Source: Bemisia tabaci
Taxonomy: Eukaryota > Arthropoda > Insecta > Hemiptera > Aleyrodidae
NCBI RefSeq assembly: GCF_918797505.1
Contig: NC_092793.1
Coordinates: 73,591,912 to 73,655,911, forward strand
Direction of reading: 5' to 3'
DNA length: 64,000 nucleotides
Part shown: one piece after another, positions 37,862 to 48,786 of the stretch
How positions within the stretch are numbered: position 1 is the first letter of the stretch
Layout: every line of letters begins with the position of its first letter
Translations under genes and position numbers: made by a program
Notes under the pieces: generated by a model
Databases searched by the model: none
Told to the model about the DNA's origin: nothing
The model's input: only the letters and a program-made list of their open reading frames with translations

Positions 37862-37993
37862 TCGATTTTTACACAAGCATCAACAGTCAAATCGCAAATT
37901 CCTCACACATGCAACATCTCCATTCATATACACACTTTGCATCTTCTGTCACTGTCTCGCTTGTTAAAGTCCGTGTGTGTGTTTGTGTTGTAG

Positions 37994-38206
37994 GTGGGAA
38001 CGGTCCGTGCAGCGCGAGGAAGTGCGAGTTCGGAGCCACGTGCGTGGAGCGAGGGAGTTCACCAGTTTGCGAGTGTCCAGTCTGCTCGACAGAGCTCGAC
38101 CCCGTTTGCGGCTCCGATGGCATAACCTATGGCAACGAATGCAAGCTCCGGCTAGAGTCCTGCCAACACCACCGCCAGATCCGCATCCTCCACCATGGAC
38201 TTTGCA
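37994..38206 (+). CDS. Exon 4: FS/Kazal domain 4
   Basis: A 213-nt exon, phase 1 to phase 1. The acceptor is TTGTAG behind a TG-rich rather than classic polypyrimidine stretch (about 37970-37990); the donor is GTAAGT. It encodes a full FS domain with ten cysteines spaced 4-5-8-1-2-7-10-6-13 and core CGSDGITYGNEC. Two loops are each one residue shorter than in domains 2, 3 and 5. A 701-bp near-perfect inverted repeat ends only 132 bp upstream of the exon. Confidence 0.91.
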
Positions 38207-38750
38207 GTAAGTTAAATGTCATTCAGATTTTTTTTCGAAAATAGTGCTGGGTCGTTCATGAATCGAATCGTTCAAATGAACGAATAATCGAAAGGAACGG
38301 GTATCCTAGACGATTCACACCAAAATGAACCAGTTCTTCAGGAATCGTTTCGCGCCCGGCACCATAGAATAAATAGACTACGTCAACAGAAGCGAATAAG
38401 CACCGTAAGAACCGATGTTAACATTTTTCTTCTCAGAGTCGGTCCTTATTGAAACCAATTTCGAGGTTATCTACAAATATAAAAGTGGAAAAAAACATTA
38501 AATTTCAAGAGAATTTACAATTCTTCTTCGGTTCAACGATAAATAAGTTAAAAGAAAACTCTTTCAATTCCTTAAAACGTATGTATCCATTATTATTCGA
38601 CCTCTCCAAACACTCCAAACCGTCGAAACGTAAACAGTACTTATTGAAACAGCCTCCTTTCGTCATGCTTCGTTGACATGAAAATGGCGGTGGCTTTCGC
38701 TTCTGTCGACGATAGTCTCTTTATCCTATGCCGGCACTACAAAGCGGTAA

Positions 38751-38934
38751 CTAGACGCAAGTCGTTCATGAATCGAAAAGAATTGGAATCGCATGGATGC
38801 CAACCTAACATTGTACAGTCTTTGACTGCTTCTAATCCTATGATGAGAGTTGAAGATAGATAATACCGTGTAGTTTGGTATCCATGCGATTCCAATTCTT
38901 TTCGATTCTTGAACGATTTGCGTCCAGCTTGATT
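38751..38934. repeat. 184-bp imperfect palindrome (intron 4)
   Basis: AGTCGTTCATGAATCGAAAA with GAATTGGAATCGCATGGAT is matched by an inverted copy at 38878-38934. An extra GTCGTTCATGAATCGA lies near 38250. Confidence 0.75.
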
Positions 38935-39006
38935 CGAAAACCAGATTTTCCATAAAGTTTCTATCCGGTTTTGTTTCATAAATCATCAAGTCAGACATCA
39001 AATGAA

Positions 39007-39249
39007 CCGAGTTCGTTAGAAAGGAACCAACCCACACTAAGTTGAAACTGAGGAAAAGACGTTTGAAGTTATACTCCTGCATAAGGTTCAATTTGAAAAA
39101 GAAACTTTAATCCCTTTTTTAACAACAAAATTTTTGTTTTTAGACTTCCGGTTTGTTGCAGGAGAAAATGTACGGCTAGCTAACCTCAAAAACATTTCTG
39201 AACTCAATTTTTTCGAAAATGTGGGTTGGTTCCTTTTTGATAAACTCGG
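39007..39249. mobile_element. MITE with AAAGGAACCAACCCAC terminal repeats, copy 1 (intron 4)
   Basis: 243 bp, left CCGAGTTCGTTAGAAAGGAA and right inverted TTCCTTTTTGATAAACTCGG. The interior matches 43268-43503. Confidence 0.8.
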
Positions 39250-39641
39250 CAAATTGATGAAGTTTTAATTACCACCAATGACACGGATCTGTTAAGAACT
39301 ATCTCGCGATCGGATTGATCATCAATGATACATTAGGAACTTAAAACGTTGAGACTATGCGTCATCAGAAGTAGGTTTGGTATAATTAGCTGGAATGAAA
39401 TACGCAACCAAGAGGTCGGTGTGCAACACAGTCAAGTTTGCCATAATATTATCGGAGGTCGACTGAGCCATGTTGAATCAGGGCAGCGGTCCAAATTTGT
39501 GTCAATTGCGGAAACGTTATCGGTAGTGATTTGCGATATTAACAGCTGCGATACCTTTAAGGACATTTTTTTGGTGGAAAATGTGCACCATTTGGCAGAT
39601 CTGCTGTGATGCTCTTGCGAACTCCGAGATTTTATGCTGAA

Positions 39642-39865
39642 CAGAACTGTAAATTCAACGCAGAAAACTTTTGAGAACTGACAACCGCAGCTACACATTG
39701 TTATTAAGAAAACAAGAGCACCTGCAATTTTTTGGTATGGAACATGGACATCCGGAGAACAAGAATAGTTGTATTCAGACGAAGCCATTGAAAAACACCG
39801 AGCGCCTTCAAAAATGTGTATTTTATTGCATTAAAACGTTGTTGTTGAACGAAAATAGGGCGATT
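39642..39865 (+). repeat. Left direct repeat of the intron 4 composite
   Basis: 224 bp, about 95 percent identical by eye to 40327-40551. Both resemble the right arm of the inverted-repeat element at 15976-16567 (GGACATCC-x-GAGAAC, AGTTGTAT-CAGAC and GCCATTGAAAAACAC motifs). Confidence 0.8.
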
Positions 39866-40325
39866 CCGAGTTTTACGCAAATCGATTCAACATGAGACGA
39901 GGTATCGTTTACCAACCATATCTGCAAAGTGTTAAAAATTCACGGAGAGTTTCGAGAAAAACAATTTGACGCGTGTAAATATAAAAAAATAATACATAAA
40001 ATATAAACCCAGAACAAAATTTTGTCTTTTCAGTAATTGAATACGTCCGAGTTTTATGTGATGTGTCTCTGATCGGTCACAGAGCTCGAGAACCGATCGC
40101 AACAGAGTGAGGTTGGGTCAAGTTAGGTCACGCAACTAAACTAACTCTCCGGCAAAGCTGGAAGTATCACTCGAATTGAAGGCGCCCCAATCCCGAATTC
40201 GCACACACTATTCCTACAACTTCGATCAATAGAACTTTTGGAGCTTCTTATCGCTTTCAGTACACTACAGGCTACCATTTCGCGAAAATGCGGTTATGGA
40301 TAATTTGATGTTGTCAAATTTCTTC
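39866..40325. repeat. Dispersed 460-bp repeat, copy 3, between two direct repeats (intron 4)
   Basis: Nearly identical to 31117-31575. It is bounded on both sides by direct copies (39642-39865 and 40327-40551) of part of another element, making a three-part composite. Confidence 0.85.
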
Positions 40326-40326
40326 A

Positions 40327-40551
40327 CAGAATTGTGAATGCAACGCAGAAAATCTTTTAGAACTGACAATCGCAGCTACACGTTGTTATTAAGAAAACAA
40401 GAGCGCCTGCAATTTTTTGGTATGCAATATGGACATCCGGAGAACACGAATAGTTGTATTCAGACGAAGCCATTGAAAAACACGGAGCGCCTTCAAAAAT
40501 GTGTATTTTATTGCATTAAAACGTTGTTGTTGAACGAAAATAGGGCGATTC
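40327..40551 (+). repeat. Right direct repeat of the intron 4 composite
   Basis: Same sequence as 39642-39865. It continues rightward into a TTTATCAAATTGAAAAAAAG stretch that matches the arm end of the 15976-16567 element. Confidence 0.8.
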
Positions 40552-42775
40552 AGTATTTTATCAAATTGAAAAAAAGAAATGAGAAAATTACTTATGAACA
40601 TGAAATAAAATGGTAAATGTTCATGCATTAGTAGTTACTCGCCTGCAATTTTATCGGCAACTATAAAATTGACCCTCTTCCAAATGCCCATCTAGCTAAG
40701 ATAGAAATATGTAAAAATCGTATTCCTTTAATTATTTCCTACCTGCGTATGTAACAGCGTTGCCAAATAGTGCGATTTGTGGGACCGTTATCAGCCAACA
40801 CGAGAGGAATAGCGACTTATCATGATCATTTGTGATGCATCATGGCAGTGTTTCCAAATGGTGCATTTTCTTTACCAGAATCATTTCCATTAGTGTATCG
40901 CGGATGTCAGTCCCGCAAATTACCAACGATTACACAAGGAACTATACGCAACATATTTATTCTTCTTTCACGAGAAAATAAACGACACGATGAGAAGTCT
41001 GTAAATCGATTCATGAACAAGATACACGTGTTTAGAAATCAATATCAGTTCAAAGGCCATAATAAAAATGACGGCATGCATATAGTCGAACTTCCGTTTG
41101 ATTTTTGTCAGGAATACTTGTTAATACTTCTCTCAGAAGTTGCTTTTCGAACTTCTTTTCTTGTGAATGGATGGTTACGTAAAATTTTGTCGAGAAAAAC
41201 CTTGAACTTTTTCTCTAGTTCAGACCTTGTTCAGTGACTTATCCTAAACCTCTCTTTTTAAAATGCTCGTAGCTTGATGATAAACATTCTAACTCCGAGG
41301 AAAGCCCAGGAAGCACTATACTGGTTTTTTGTGTTTAAAAACCCACCTGTCCCCAGAAGAAAACATATTTATAATACATAGAGTTACCAGTCTTAATTGC
41401 ACTTTCATCCTCGGAATTGGTAACCTTCTTTCCTGAATCTTTTACGTTGCGACCTCTTCCGGAACATCCGACCACCACATGATATTAAGTTGCATTGTTA
41501 TTACCTTCCCACGAAATTACATTTTTCGGATTCCTGAGATGAAATGAAAATAAGAGTTTCAGTCCGGATTTAATTTGAAATAACAAGCTTGTTGAATTCG
41601 CGAAGATAAAATGAAAGTCGAGAGCGGCACTCGTTGAAGTGCGTTCCATGAATTAAAGGCCGCTTTTGTTCCGCACCAAATATCACAACCCCCGTGCAGA
41701 CTATATTGTTTTAGATCTATGGTTGACTTTCTCTCTCTCCTTTTTTTTCAATTTTTCGTCAAAAAATGTAGAGATTTTTATCAAGGATTTTTGTTTTATA
41801 AATGTTATACTGCCTTTTTTTTAAAAAAATATTTTGATTGTGCACTTCTGAAGGGAGATTGTAATAAAAAATTCAATCATTGGAGTATTTTCGTGTTTGC
41901 ACACAAGAGAGTGGACTTTAATTCGAGAGTGAAAACTTTTTAGTAGAATGATTATCGTTGAAATGAGTTAGGTGATGGAAATTTAAGATTTTGAAATGAA
42001 TAAATATTTGATATAAACTAGTATGAATAAACAATATAAAATAAAAAATTAATGAATACATATTCTGAATTAACATGCAGAGATAAACAAATAAAACGAA
42101 ATGACGTGGATTTACACAAATACGTAAATAAAATAAACTAAAGTAGATTGAAATAAATAACATAAAATAAAATAAAGTAGATTGAAATAAATGTAAAGAA
42201 AATAAAATAAATCAAAATATTTGAATAAAATAGTATTAGTATATAGAATTTATCTGGCTCCAAAGCAAATTTTGGCTATAAGGCACCTCGTTTGCTCCAA
42301 GATATACACAGCATTGTATCAAGTTAAAGCGACAATTTCTTGATCAGAATAATTGTTCTCTGAATTTGAGAAACTTTATTGTGAAATTGTATTATAATGA
42401 AGATTTCTTGATACGAGAAAATCGTTTTCTTAATTTGAGACAATCAGTAGTGTTCTTTTATTACAAAAAATTGTGTTCATTCATGCCAACAATAGCAGTG
42501 TTTACTCAAGAAAAATTGTGTTGAAATGACACAATGTTCTGTTGCGCCAACACAAAGGCTCCTAAACCTACTTTGTAGTGTCAATTAAATGCAACTCGTT
42601 TACTCCAATCAACACAACATAGCTCAACACAACTTATCGGTTTGATGTATCCATACGATTTTTTTCCGTGTATCCTCTCGATTTTTTTTTGTCAATTTTG
42701 ACCCAATGTAGATGAAGATTGCTGTATCAAAATGGTCTTTTTAATTTCATTATTGTTTATTTTTGGAAATTACAG
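40552..42775. other. Intron 4, right part
   Basis: Strongly A/T-rich from 41950 to 42240 (AAATAAAA-type). A CCGTGTAT end like those of the CACTGAAAAAA MITEs lies at about 42665. No coding signal. Confidence 0.5.
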
Positions 42776-42870
42776 ATAGCTGCGAAAACAAAAAGTGTGA
42801 AACGTACGAAATTTGTCAAAACGATAGTTACGGGGAGGCTCATTGTGTCTGTCCACCATCTTGTCCTCCG
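42776..42870 (+). CDS. Exon 5: N-terminal (follistatin-type) half of FS domain 5
   Basis: A 95-nt exon behind acceptor GAAATTACAG and before donor GTAAGC. The phase-1 join with exon 4 gives Asn-Ser-Cys, then cysteines spaced 4-5-9-1-3 to the last cysteine, and the exon stops in phase 0 after Cys-Pro-Pro. It is only about 32 codons long, so it was found by extending the cysteine pattern rather than by ORF length. Joined to exon 6 it restores the exact domain spacing (see exon 6). The encoded half-domain is the follistatin beta-hairpin part plus the first two Kazal cysteines. Confidence 0.88.
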
Positions 42871-43267
42871 GTAAGCTCTAATCTTTTGGCACTTAGCAAC
42901 ATTATTCTCTGAACAACGTTGTAAATTCAGACAACGAAAACTCTAATCTTCATACTCTATATGATAACCTTTAGAAGTGTTTCATCTTCTACTCCTTCGT
43001 GTCAATTTCATAGATTATGTCCTTCATATAATTTCCAAGATAAACACCGAAGTCTATGTTGAACATCTTTACAAGAATTCCTTACCGTAAAGACGTTGAA
43101 TATTTGCACTGTAATATGTATGCAAATGGCGAATTTGCTCGATAATATGTATTCATGCGACTCTAGCTAAACGTTTGAGACTAAAGTGCGAAAAAAAAGA
43201 AGAAGAAAAAGTGAGGAGTATACATTGACTAATTTACTATGCTGATAGAGGCAATATACTAATTAGA

Positions 43268-43503
43268 CCGAGTTCATCAGAAAGGAATCAACCCTTATTA
43301 AGTTGAAACCGTGAAAAAGAGGTTTGAAGTTTTATTGCTGCACAAGGCATAATGTAAAAATTAAACTTTAATCTCTCTTTTTACAAACCAATGTCTTTTT
43401 CTCAACTTTCAGTTTTGGCAGGAGAAAATGGTTTGTGAAACTCAGAGACATTCTTAACTCATATTTTCAAAAATGTGGGTTGGTTCCTTTCTGATAAGCT
43501 TAG
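43268..43503. mobile_element. MITE with AAAGGAACCAACCCAC terminal repeats, copy 2 (intron 5)
   Basis: 236 bp, starts CCGAGTTCATCAGAAAGGAA. Right end GGTTGGTTCCTTTCTGATAA with a slightly decayed terminus. Confidence 0.78.
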
Positions 43504-43524
43504 CCCAATTGAGTGTGATCAGGT

Positions 43525-43590
43525 ATCCGAAAAAGGGCCTTCAAACAGTGAAGTAGGCAACACCGCATTACCACCGAGTCGAAATAGTGG
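43525..43590 (+). repeat. Short shared repeat, copy 1
   Basis: CCTTCAAACAGTGAAGTAGG and the following CACCGCATT occur again at 57148-57210, just downstream of exon 7. Nature unknown. Confidence 0.65.
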
Positions 43591-43833
43591 TATCATCCGT
43601 TTGAATGGTTTGTTTGCCCTCGCCCCAGGCGGAAGGATTCCCTCCCTCCGCCAAAAACACGTTCTGTACGTCGCGTTGTACTAATGCTACTCTCTCGAAT
43701 CTTAATAATGTACTTGCCCTGTTTTCTTGACATCAATGCGCTTCTTAAATATTCGATCAATTATTGGAAAAGAACAAACCCCTATTCTGTTGTCATGAGA
43801 CTAAAGAATTCACCCACGAAAAAACGAATTCAA

Positions 43834-43921
43834 CGCATTGGCGCCTACAAACCTAACAGGGATACTTCACGCATTGCGCAATGCGTGAAGTATCCCTGTT
43901 AGGTTTGTAGGCGCCAATGCG
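43834..43921. repeat. Perfect 88-bp palindrome without spacer (intron 5)
   Basis: CGCATTGGCGCCTACAAACC starts a 44-bp arm whose exact reverse complement follows with zero loop; the centre is ATTGCGCAAT. Flanking GC-rich sequence (GCTGGCAGCACGCCGCG) is shared with 3384-3560, showing a dispersed family. Confidence 0.95.
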
Positions 43922-44466
43922 CTTATCGCGCTGGCAGCACGCCGCGCCGCGGCCGCTCCGCTCTATGTTGGGCTCAAATATTTAAGGTCATTTGAAGGAC
44001 GCCATTTTTTGTGTCAGAGCAAAGTGCGATATATCGCATCGATTCGTTCCACAATTTCAGCTACTTGTCATTTTCTTTTCGAATTTTGAGATCGCACTTC
44101 TGTTGTCACGAGTCCAAAGAATTCATGAAATAAATTGGACAAAGAAATTCAACGTATTAAAATCAGTGTTTTTTCAGAGGAAACGTATCACATTCGATAC
44201 TAATATCAAAACTGCACTCGAACGCGGTATTTTTCCTATATAAAAAAAAAAAAAAAAACCTTGCCTTTAGAACAACGTAACAAAAGTAGAATTTGAATTT
44301 GTCTTTCAAATTTTGTCAGTGAACTTCCATTGTCTCATCTGAATAGAAATTCCAGCTAAAAATTCAATTAAACATGGGCAAGTAGCTGAAGACATGGAGC
44401 TACTCGATGCGAATGACGGATGTCGTCTCGACACAGAATATGGCGGCCATTGAATCAACTTAACCT

Positions 44467-44778
44467 TAGAGTTCCTTTATACTGAGAGTCAAGACAATGC
44501 GAATCCATTTCTGATTGGTTAACCGGATTTTAGGCCTTCACAGTGTCACAAACGGGAATAAAGATTACATTTTCACCAATTGCAAAGATTATAATCTGGA
44601 ATGGACCGAGGAATTTCGGGTTCGACAAGGAACAAACGGAATGAAAGAAGGAACGGAGAAAGGAATTTAAGAATGAGCCGATCAAAGATTATGAAAAACG
44701 TTCAATTTCTGTAATCTTTATTCCCGTTTGTGACTCCACGAGGGGTGTTGTCTTGACTCTCAGTATAAAGGGACTCTA
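44467..44778. mobile_element. TA-flanked MITE (GAGTCCCTTTATACTGAGAG family), intact copy 3 (intron 5)
   Basis: 312 bp with terminal repeats of about 30 bp beginning TAGAG(T/C)CCTTTATACTGA and terminal TA at both sides, as expected for Tc1/mariner-type targets. It holds no transposase. A short decayed fragment of the same end lies at about 63420-63450. Confidence 0.85.
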
Positions 44779-45171
44779 CTTAACCTGTCTATTGATCCAT
44801 TAAATACTTTCTCCAGGGAAATTTGACACCGTGTGTATGTTCATACAAAGTCTTTCCCGAGCATGGCATAATAGGCTTTTAACTTCAACCTGGAATATCT
44901 CAGGGTTCGCTTTCCACTGTTGAATCGGATCCATCGCGATCCGAGTTGGATTAGCGGGAATCGTAGGGGTGCGGGGTGGTGGGGTGTGGTGGAGGGGGGG
45001 AGGAGGGAGCAATTAATAAGACAAACGGTAACCCGACTGGCGGAACAAAGTAATGTTAAAGTGGGAATCTAAAAAATTAACACGGGGTCGTCGGTTGACG
45101 GAGGGGCTGCGAGGGGACGGGGAGGGATTAAGCGGGGGTATTTTTTCTCATTTTTCCTTGTGTTGTTGCAG

Positions 45172-45286
45172 GAGGAATCGCCGGTGTGCGGCTCGGATGG
45201 GGCCACGTACCGGAGCGAGTGCGAACTGAGGCTCGAGTCTTGCAAATCACGTCAATTAGTCACCGTGGCAAGCCAAGGCGACTGCG
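45172..45286 (+). CDS. Exon 6: C-terminal (Kazal core) half of FS domain 5
   Basis: A 115-nt exon entered in phase 0 behind TTGTTGCAG and leaving in phase 1 before GTAAGT. It encodes Glu-Glu-Ser-Pro-Val-Cys, then the CGSDGATY core and the last three cysteines. Joining exon 5 to exon 6 gives C-x7-C across the junction and 10-6-13 afterwards, identical to domains 2 and 3, which strongly supports both boundaries. The C-terminal half resembles domains 2 and 4 (the C-x-LRLE-x-C helix motif). It lies 155 bp upstream of a 31-bp direct repeat that bounds an inverted-repeat element. Confidence 0.9.
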
Positions 45287-45471
45287 GTAAGTCCACTTGT
45301 CCCTGTCATCGTTCCCGGCCCCCGAGTTTTTTCTCCCTCCGCACGCGCGCGCCGGCGGCGCTGTTGAAAAATTTAACTGCAACCCGTTCGCAGAAAAAAA
45401 AGTGTCGGGATTATCCCCTAAAATTGTGGTACCACGCCAATTTGTTTTATAATGGGGACATTTCCACTCAA

Positions 45472-46021
45472 TGGACCACTAGACAAGGTACGAATTTCAG
45501 CATTCTGATACATGTTTCTTAACCAAAATTGCACGTAGAACACGATACGCATAACGAAAATTACCGAAATTAACTCCTTACGAAGATATTTAATGATTCT
45601 TGATGCGTGCATTCAAACCACCCGCTCATGAAAACCCAATGCTCTGCGTGATTCACATCGTGTGCTAAACGTTAGCATGACAGTTTCTGCGATATAAAAA
45701 TCTGGCAACCTCAATCTTGACGCTTTGGCTCAGCTGTAGCAAATTGCTTATAGTTTGAACAACACATGGTGGGAAATGAACATTACTCGACTGAGAAGCT
45801 TATTGAAACCGTTGTAGTGCGCGATTTGACTCACGTAGAGCTCTGAGTTTCTTGTGAGCCGGCAGTTCAAATTCCTCGTAACCAATGTGAAATAAAAACG
45901 TTAGTATCTTCGTTAGGAGTTGGTTTCAGTAATTTTCGTTAGGTGAATCGTATTCTACGTGAAATTTTGGTAAAGAAACATGTATCAGATTGCTTAAATT
46001 CGTACCTTGTCTAGTGGTTCA
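45472..46021. mobile_element. Foldback element flanked by exact 31-bp direct repeats (intron 6)
   Basis: Arms 45473-45593 and 45898-46018 are inverted copies (GGACCACTAGACAAGGTACG against its inverse). Outside them, 45441-45471 and 46022-46052 are identical 31-bp sequences beginning TTTGTTTTATAATGGGGACA. Confidence 0.82.
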
Positions 46022-46267
46022 TTTGTTTTATAATGGGGACATTTCCACTCAATTGGGGCAGTACCGCAACTTAAGATGGGTTGGTAACCTAATTTATTGG
46101 GGTACTACCTTGTCTCTGGTACTACCACAAGTAATCGGAAATGCCTCTATCATCCAGCAACCCCGTGCTCTTTTTCTCTGTGATTAGTAACTTGAATGGG
46201 TCACATTTTTATAATAATTCCGGAAGTACCTACCAGGTGAGAAGATTGTTTGGTGATTTATTACATA

Positions 46268-46477
46268 CACTGAAAAAACAATGAAGTTGATTCAACATTC
46301 TGGATGTAAAAAAGTGTGCGAGAATTTACGAAATGCTGAATTAACTGCTACAGCAGTTACTTTAGCGATGTCCAGATGTAAAATTAACTGCCGTGGCGGG
46401 TAATTTAGCATTTTGTGAGTTCTCACATACTTATTTTACATCCAGAGTGTTAAATCAACTTCACTCTTTTTTCGGTG
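46268..46477. mobile_element. 210-bp palindromic MITE (CACTGAAAAAA ends, intron 6)
   Basis: The left end CACTGAAAAAACAATGAAGT and the right end TTCACTCTTTTTTCGGTG are inverted, with paired TTACATCCAGA-like inner motifs. Termini resemble 36832-37048 and 60979-61191. Confidence 0.75.
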
Positions 46478-47402
46478 TATTTTTGGAGCCAACACACCGG
46501 AGAAACCTGCTTATGAAAAGTACGAAAACTCCAAGGAGTTTCAAACTTGCCAGAATGGCGACAGCCATGTTGCTATCTCCACTGATTTTCGTTAAAATAG
46601 AAAGTATTCCAATGTGAATTTGGTATCATAAATGATTATTTTAATTCTAAAGATGTAGTTTCGACTTTTCTATTGTCCCCATAAACAAGAACGACAGATA
46701 TTCGACGGCAGTCGTAGAGGTCTGTGTTCGCCTCTGATTGATGCTGGATGACATCATCCGGTTTGGCGATGAACCGGAGCATTTTAATTTGCGGAAAAGA
46801 TACGCATTTTAAAACGCGTTCTACTCGGTTTCGGAGTTCCTCTCTCAAAGGACGCTTTTAGTATTGAAAAGTCAATCGCCATGCTCAGCTCGGCAACTAA
46901 GCTATGAGCTGGGCTTTTCATTTACGCGTCAGTTCTTTCCGAGCGCTTTTCATCGTTTGTTGATATCCCCGTTAATTTCATCGTCCGGCTTTCCACTCCA
47001 TTTTTTACCGTATGATAAAAACTCTAATCATTCAATGATGCACGGCAAGTGTATTTTAACAAAGCATCACCGTGAAACAATTTCTCGTCAGATCCAAAGA
47101 ATTATTACTAGTAGTTGTCACAGTCCTTTGGGACGAAATATTGTAGAAACAGTTTCTTGTCTCGAATTTTCAACCAGCAAAATCCAACGAAACCTCCATA
47201 GTTAGTTTATACCAACCGAGTGAACGCATCCTAACGCGCCAGTGTTTGTAACACTGCAGCACTATGATCAGGTGTTCAGGTCTCGTTCCGATTTTCTGCT
47301 AGACGACCAAAGCCTTGGGGGCTCAATAATACGTGCCAATTTGCATTTAACAGCAGGAATTTCTTTCTTAAAACCCTCAGTGTTTTTACGAATAAGGTTA
47401 AT

Positions 47403-47657
47403 TGGATCACATTTAGCAAAAAGGAACGAGCGCGATTACATTGTTTTCAAAATCGTGCAACTTCTTCTTTTCTTTTATAAATACTCAATACATATACAGT
47501 ATTAAAATTTACACAGTTATGTTCCCTTACAATGAACAATTTTTTGGCGAGAAGCTAAAAGTATTTGCTATTCTAGGAGATTTTTAGATAATTATGAAGA
47601 AGCAACATTTTCACAACACTGTAATCGCGCTGATTCCTTTTTGCTAAATGCGATCCA
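47403..47657. mobile_element. MITE with GGATCGCATT-type terminal repeats, copy 2 (intron 6)
   Basis: 255 bp with terminal inverted repeats starting TGGATC(A/G)CATTTAGCAAA. The interior resembles copy 1 at 25932-26190, in inverted orientation at several stretches. The flanks read AAT and ATT, so the exact end and target duplication are ambiguous. Confidence 0.75.
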
Positions 47658-47773
47658 ATTTTGCTGTTAGCAGAATCACCAAATCCGTTTAAATCAGATC
47701 AGTCAAATTTTTAAGTAAACTTGATTCCAGATATTTGGTTTTTGCGGCTCTCCTCGGTAACACGGCAGTAATA

Positions 47774-47920
47774 GATAGATAGATAGATAGATATTTTTAT
47801 TCAAAAAATTCAAACATAAAATAAAAACAACATTGTTCTGCCCGGCAAATTGGGATGCCCAATTAAACTGCCGGATCAGACTTAAAGTAAATTTAACAAA
47901 TAAATGTAGAAAAAAGAGAG

Positions 47921-47971
<51 letters not shown>

Positions 47972-48126
47972 AAGAAGAAATAAATAAATTAAAAAAAAAT
48001 AAAATAAATAAATAAATAACATGAACATCGACTTAAATTAAAAACAGAAATAGACCCAAATGAAAACCGAAAAAAGACGCAATTATATATATATATATAA
48101 AAAAAATAAAAGAATGAAAGAAAAAG

Positions 48127-48172
<46 letters not shown>
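47774..48172. repeat. Microsatellite and poly(A) cluster in the LINE 3' region
   Basis: (GATA)n at 47774-47797, A runs at 47921-47969 and 48127-48170, AATA-type repeats, and (AT)n at 48082-48099. Confidence 0.85.
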
Positions 48173-48611
48173 AATACATGAATATAAATATCTTAAATAC
48201 AATTAATAAAGAATTTGAAACAATACAATTACTAAATTTTAAAACACAATTAACATGATGAATAAAATAACAAAGGAAATGAAAGAACAAAGGAAACAAA
48301 GGAAAGATAAATAATATAAAATAAATATAATAATAATATAAGATTAATTAATAGATAAATTAATAGAGAAATAGATACGAGATACTACTATAATCTTACC
48401 CTATAATCTTTTATAAACTATATTATATTAATGTGAAAATTTAAGGGGGGTATTTTTTGACAAGTATTGTAGCCACAACATGTGGCATTTATTAACACTG
48501 AATAAATATATAAATTATAGATATTAGTAGATACATTAATAGATAAATCTTAAAATACGATGTAATTATAATATAACATTAATAATAAGTAATAATTGGT
48601 CCATAGTAATT

Positions 48612-48750
48612 GGACTGCATTTTGCAATTTGGAACTGCAAATTCTGGCCCGGTTTAAAAACAACGTATGCGCCATAAGTTTCCCTATGCACATAAATGCT
48701 TTTTCAAATGAGCCAGAATTTACAGTTCCAAATTGCAAAACGCAGCCCAA
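48612..48750. mobile_element. 139-bp palindromic MITE, copy 1
   Basis: Inverted arms start with CTGCATTTTGCAATTTGGAA and enclose a TATGTGCATAGGG-like centre. A close relative in the opposite arm order lies at 63114-63252. It sits between the LINE RT ORF and its presumed 3' UTR, probably inserted into the LINE. Confidence 0.75.
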
Positions 48751-48786
48751 TTATAAAATATAGAAGCGTGCTACAGGAGTGGAAAA

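Noticed and set aside
36918..37993. Mirror-image ORFs of 151 and 112 codons with nearly the same protein sequence
   Set aside because: They come from the two arms of the 701-bp inverted repeat; no domain, and the right one simply runs into the exon 4 acceptor.
40842..41237. 131-codon ORF in intron 4
   Set aside because: No recognisable domain, starts inside a repeat-like block (TTTCCAAATGGTGCA), and lies inside an intron without a splice-supported partner.
46864..47205. 113-codon ORF in intron 6
   Set aside because: Low-complexity Ser/His/Leu composition and no homology I can recognise.
48033..48299. Minus-strand ORF with a long phenylalanine run
   Set aside because: Translation of a poly(T) tract; simple-sequence artefact.
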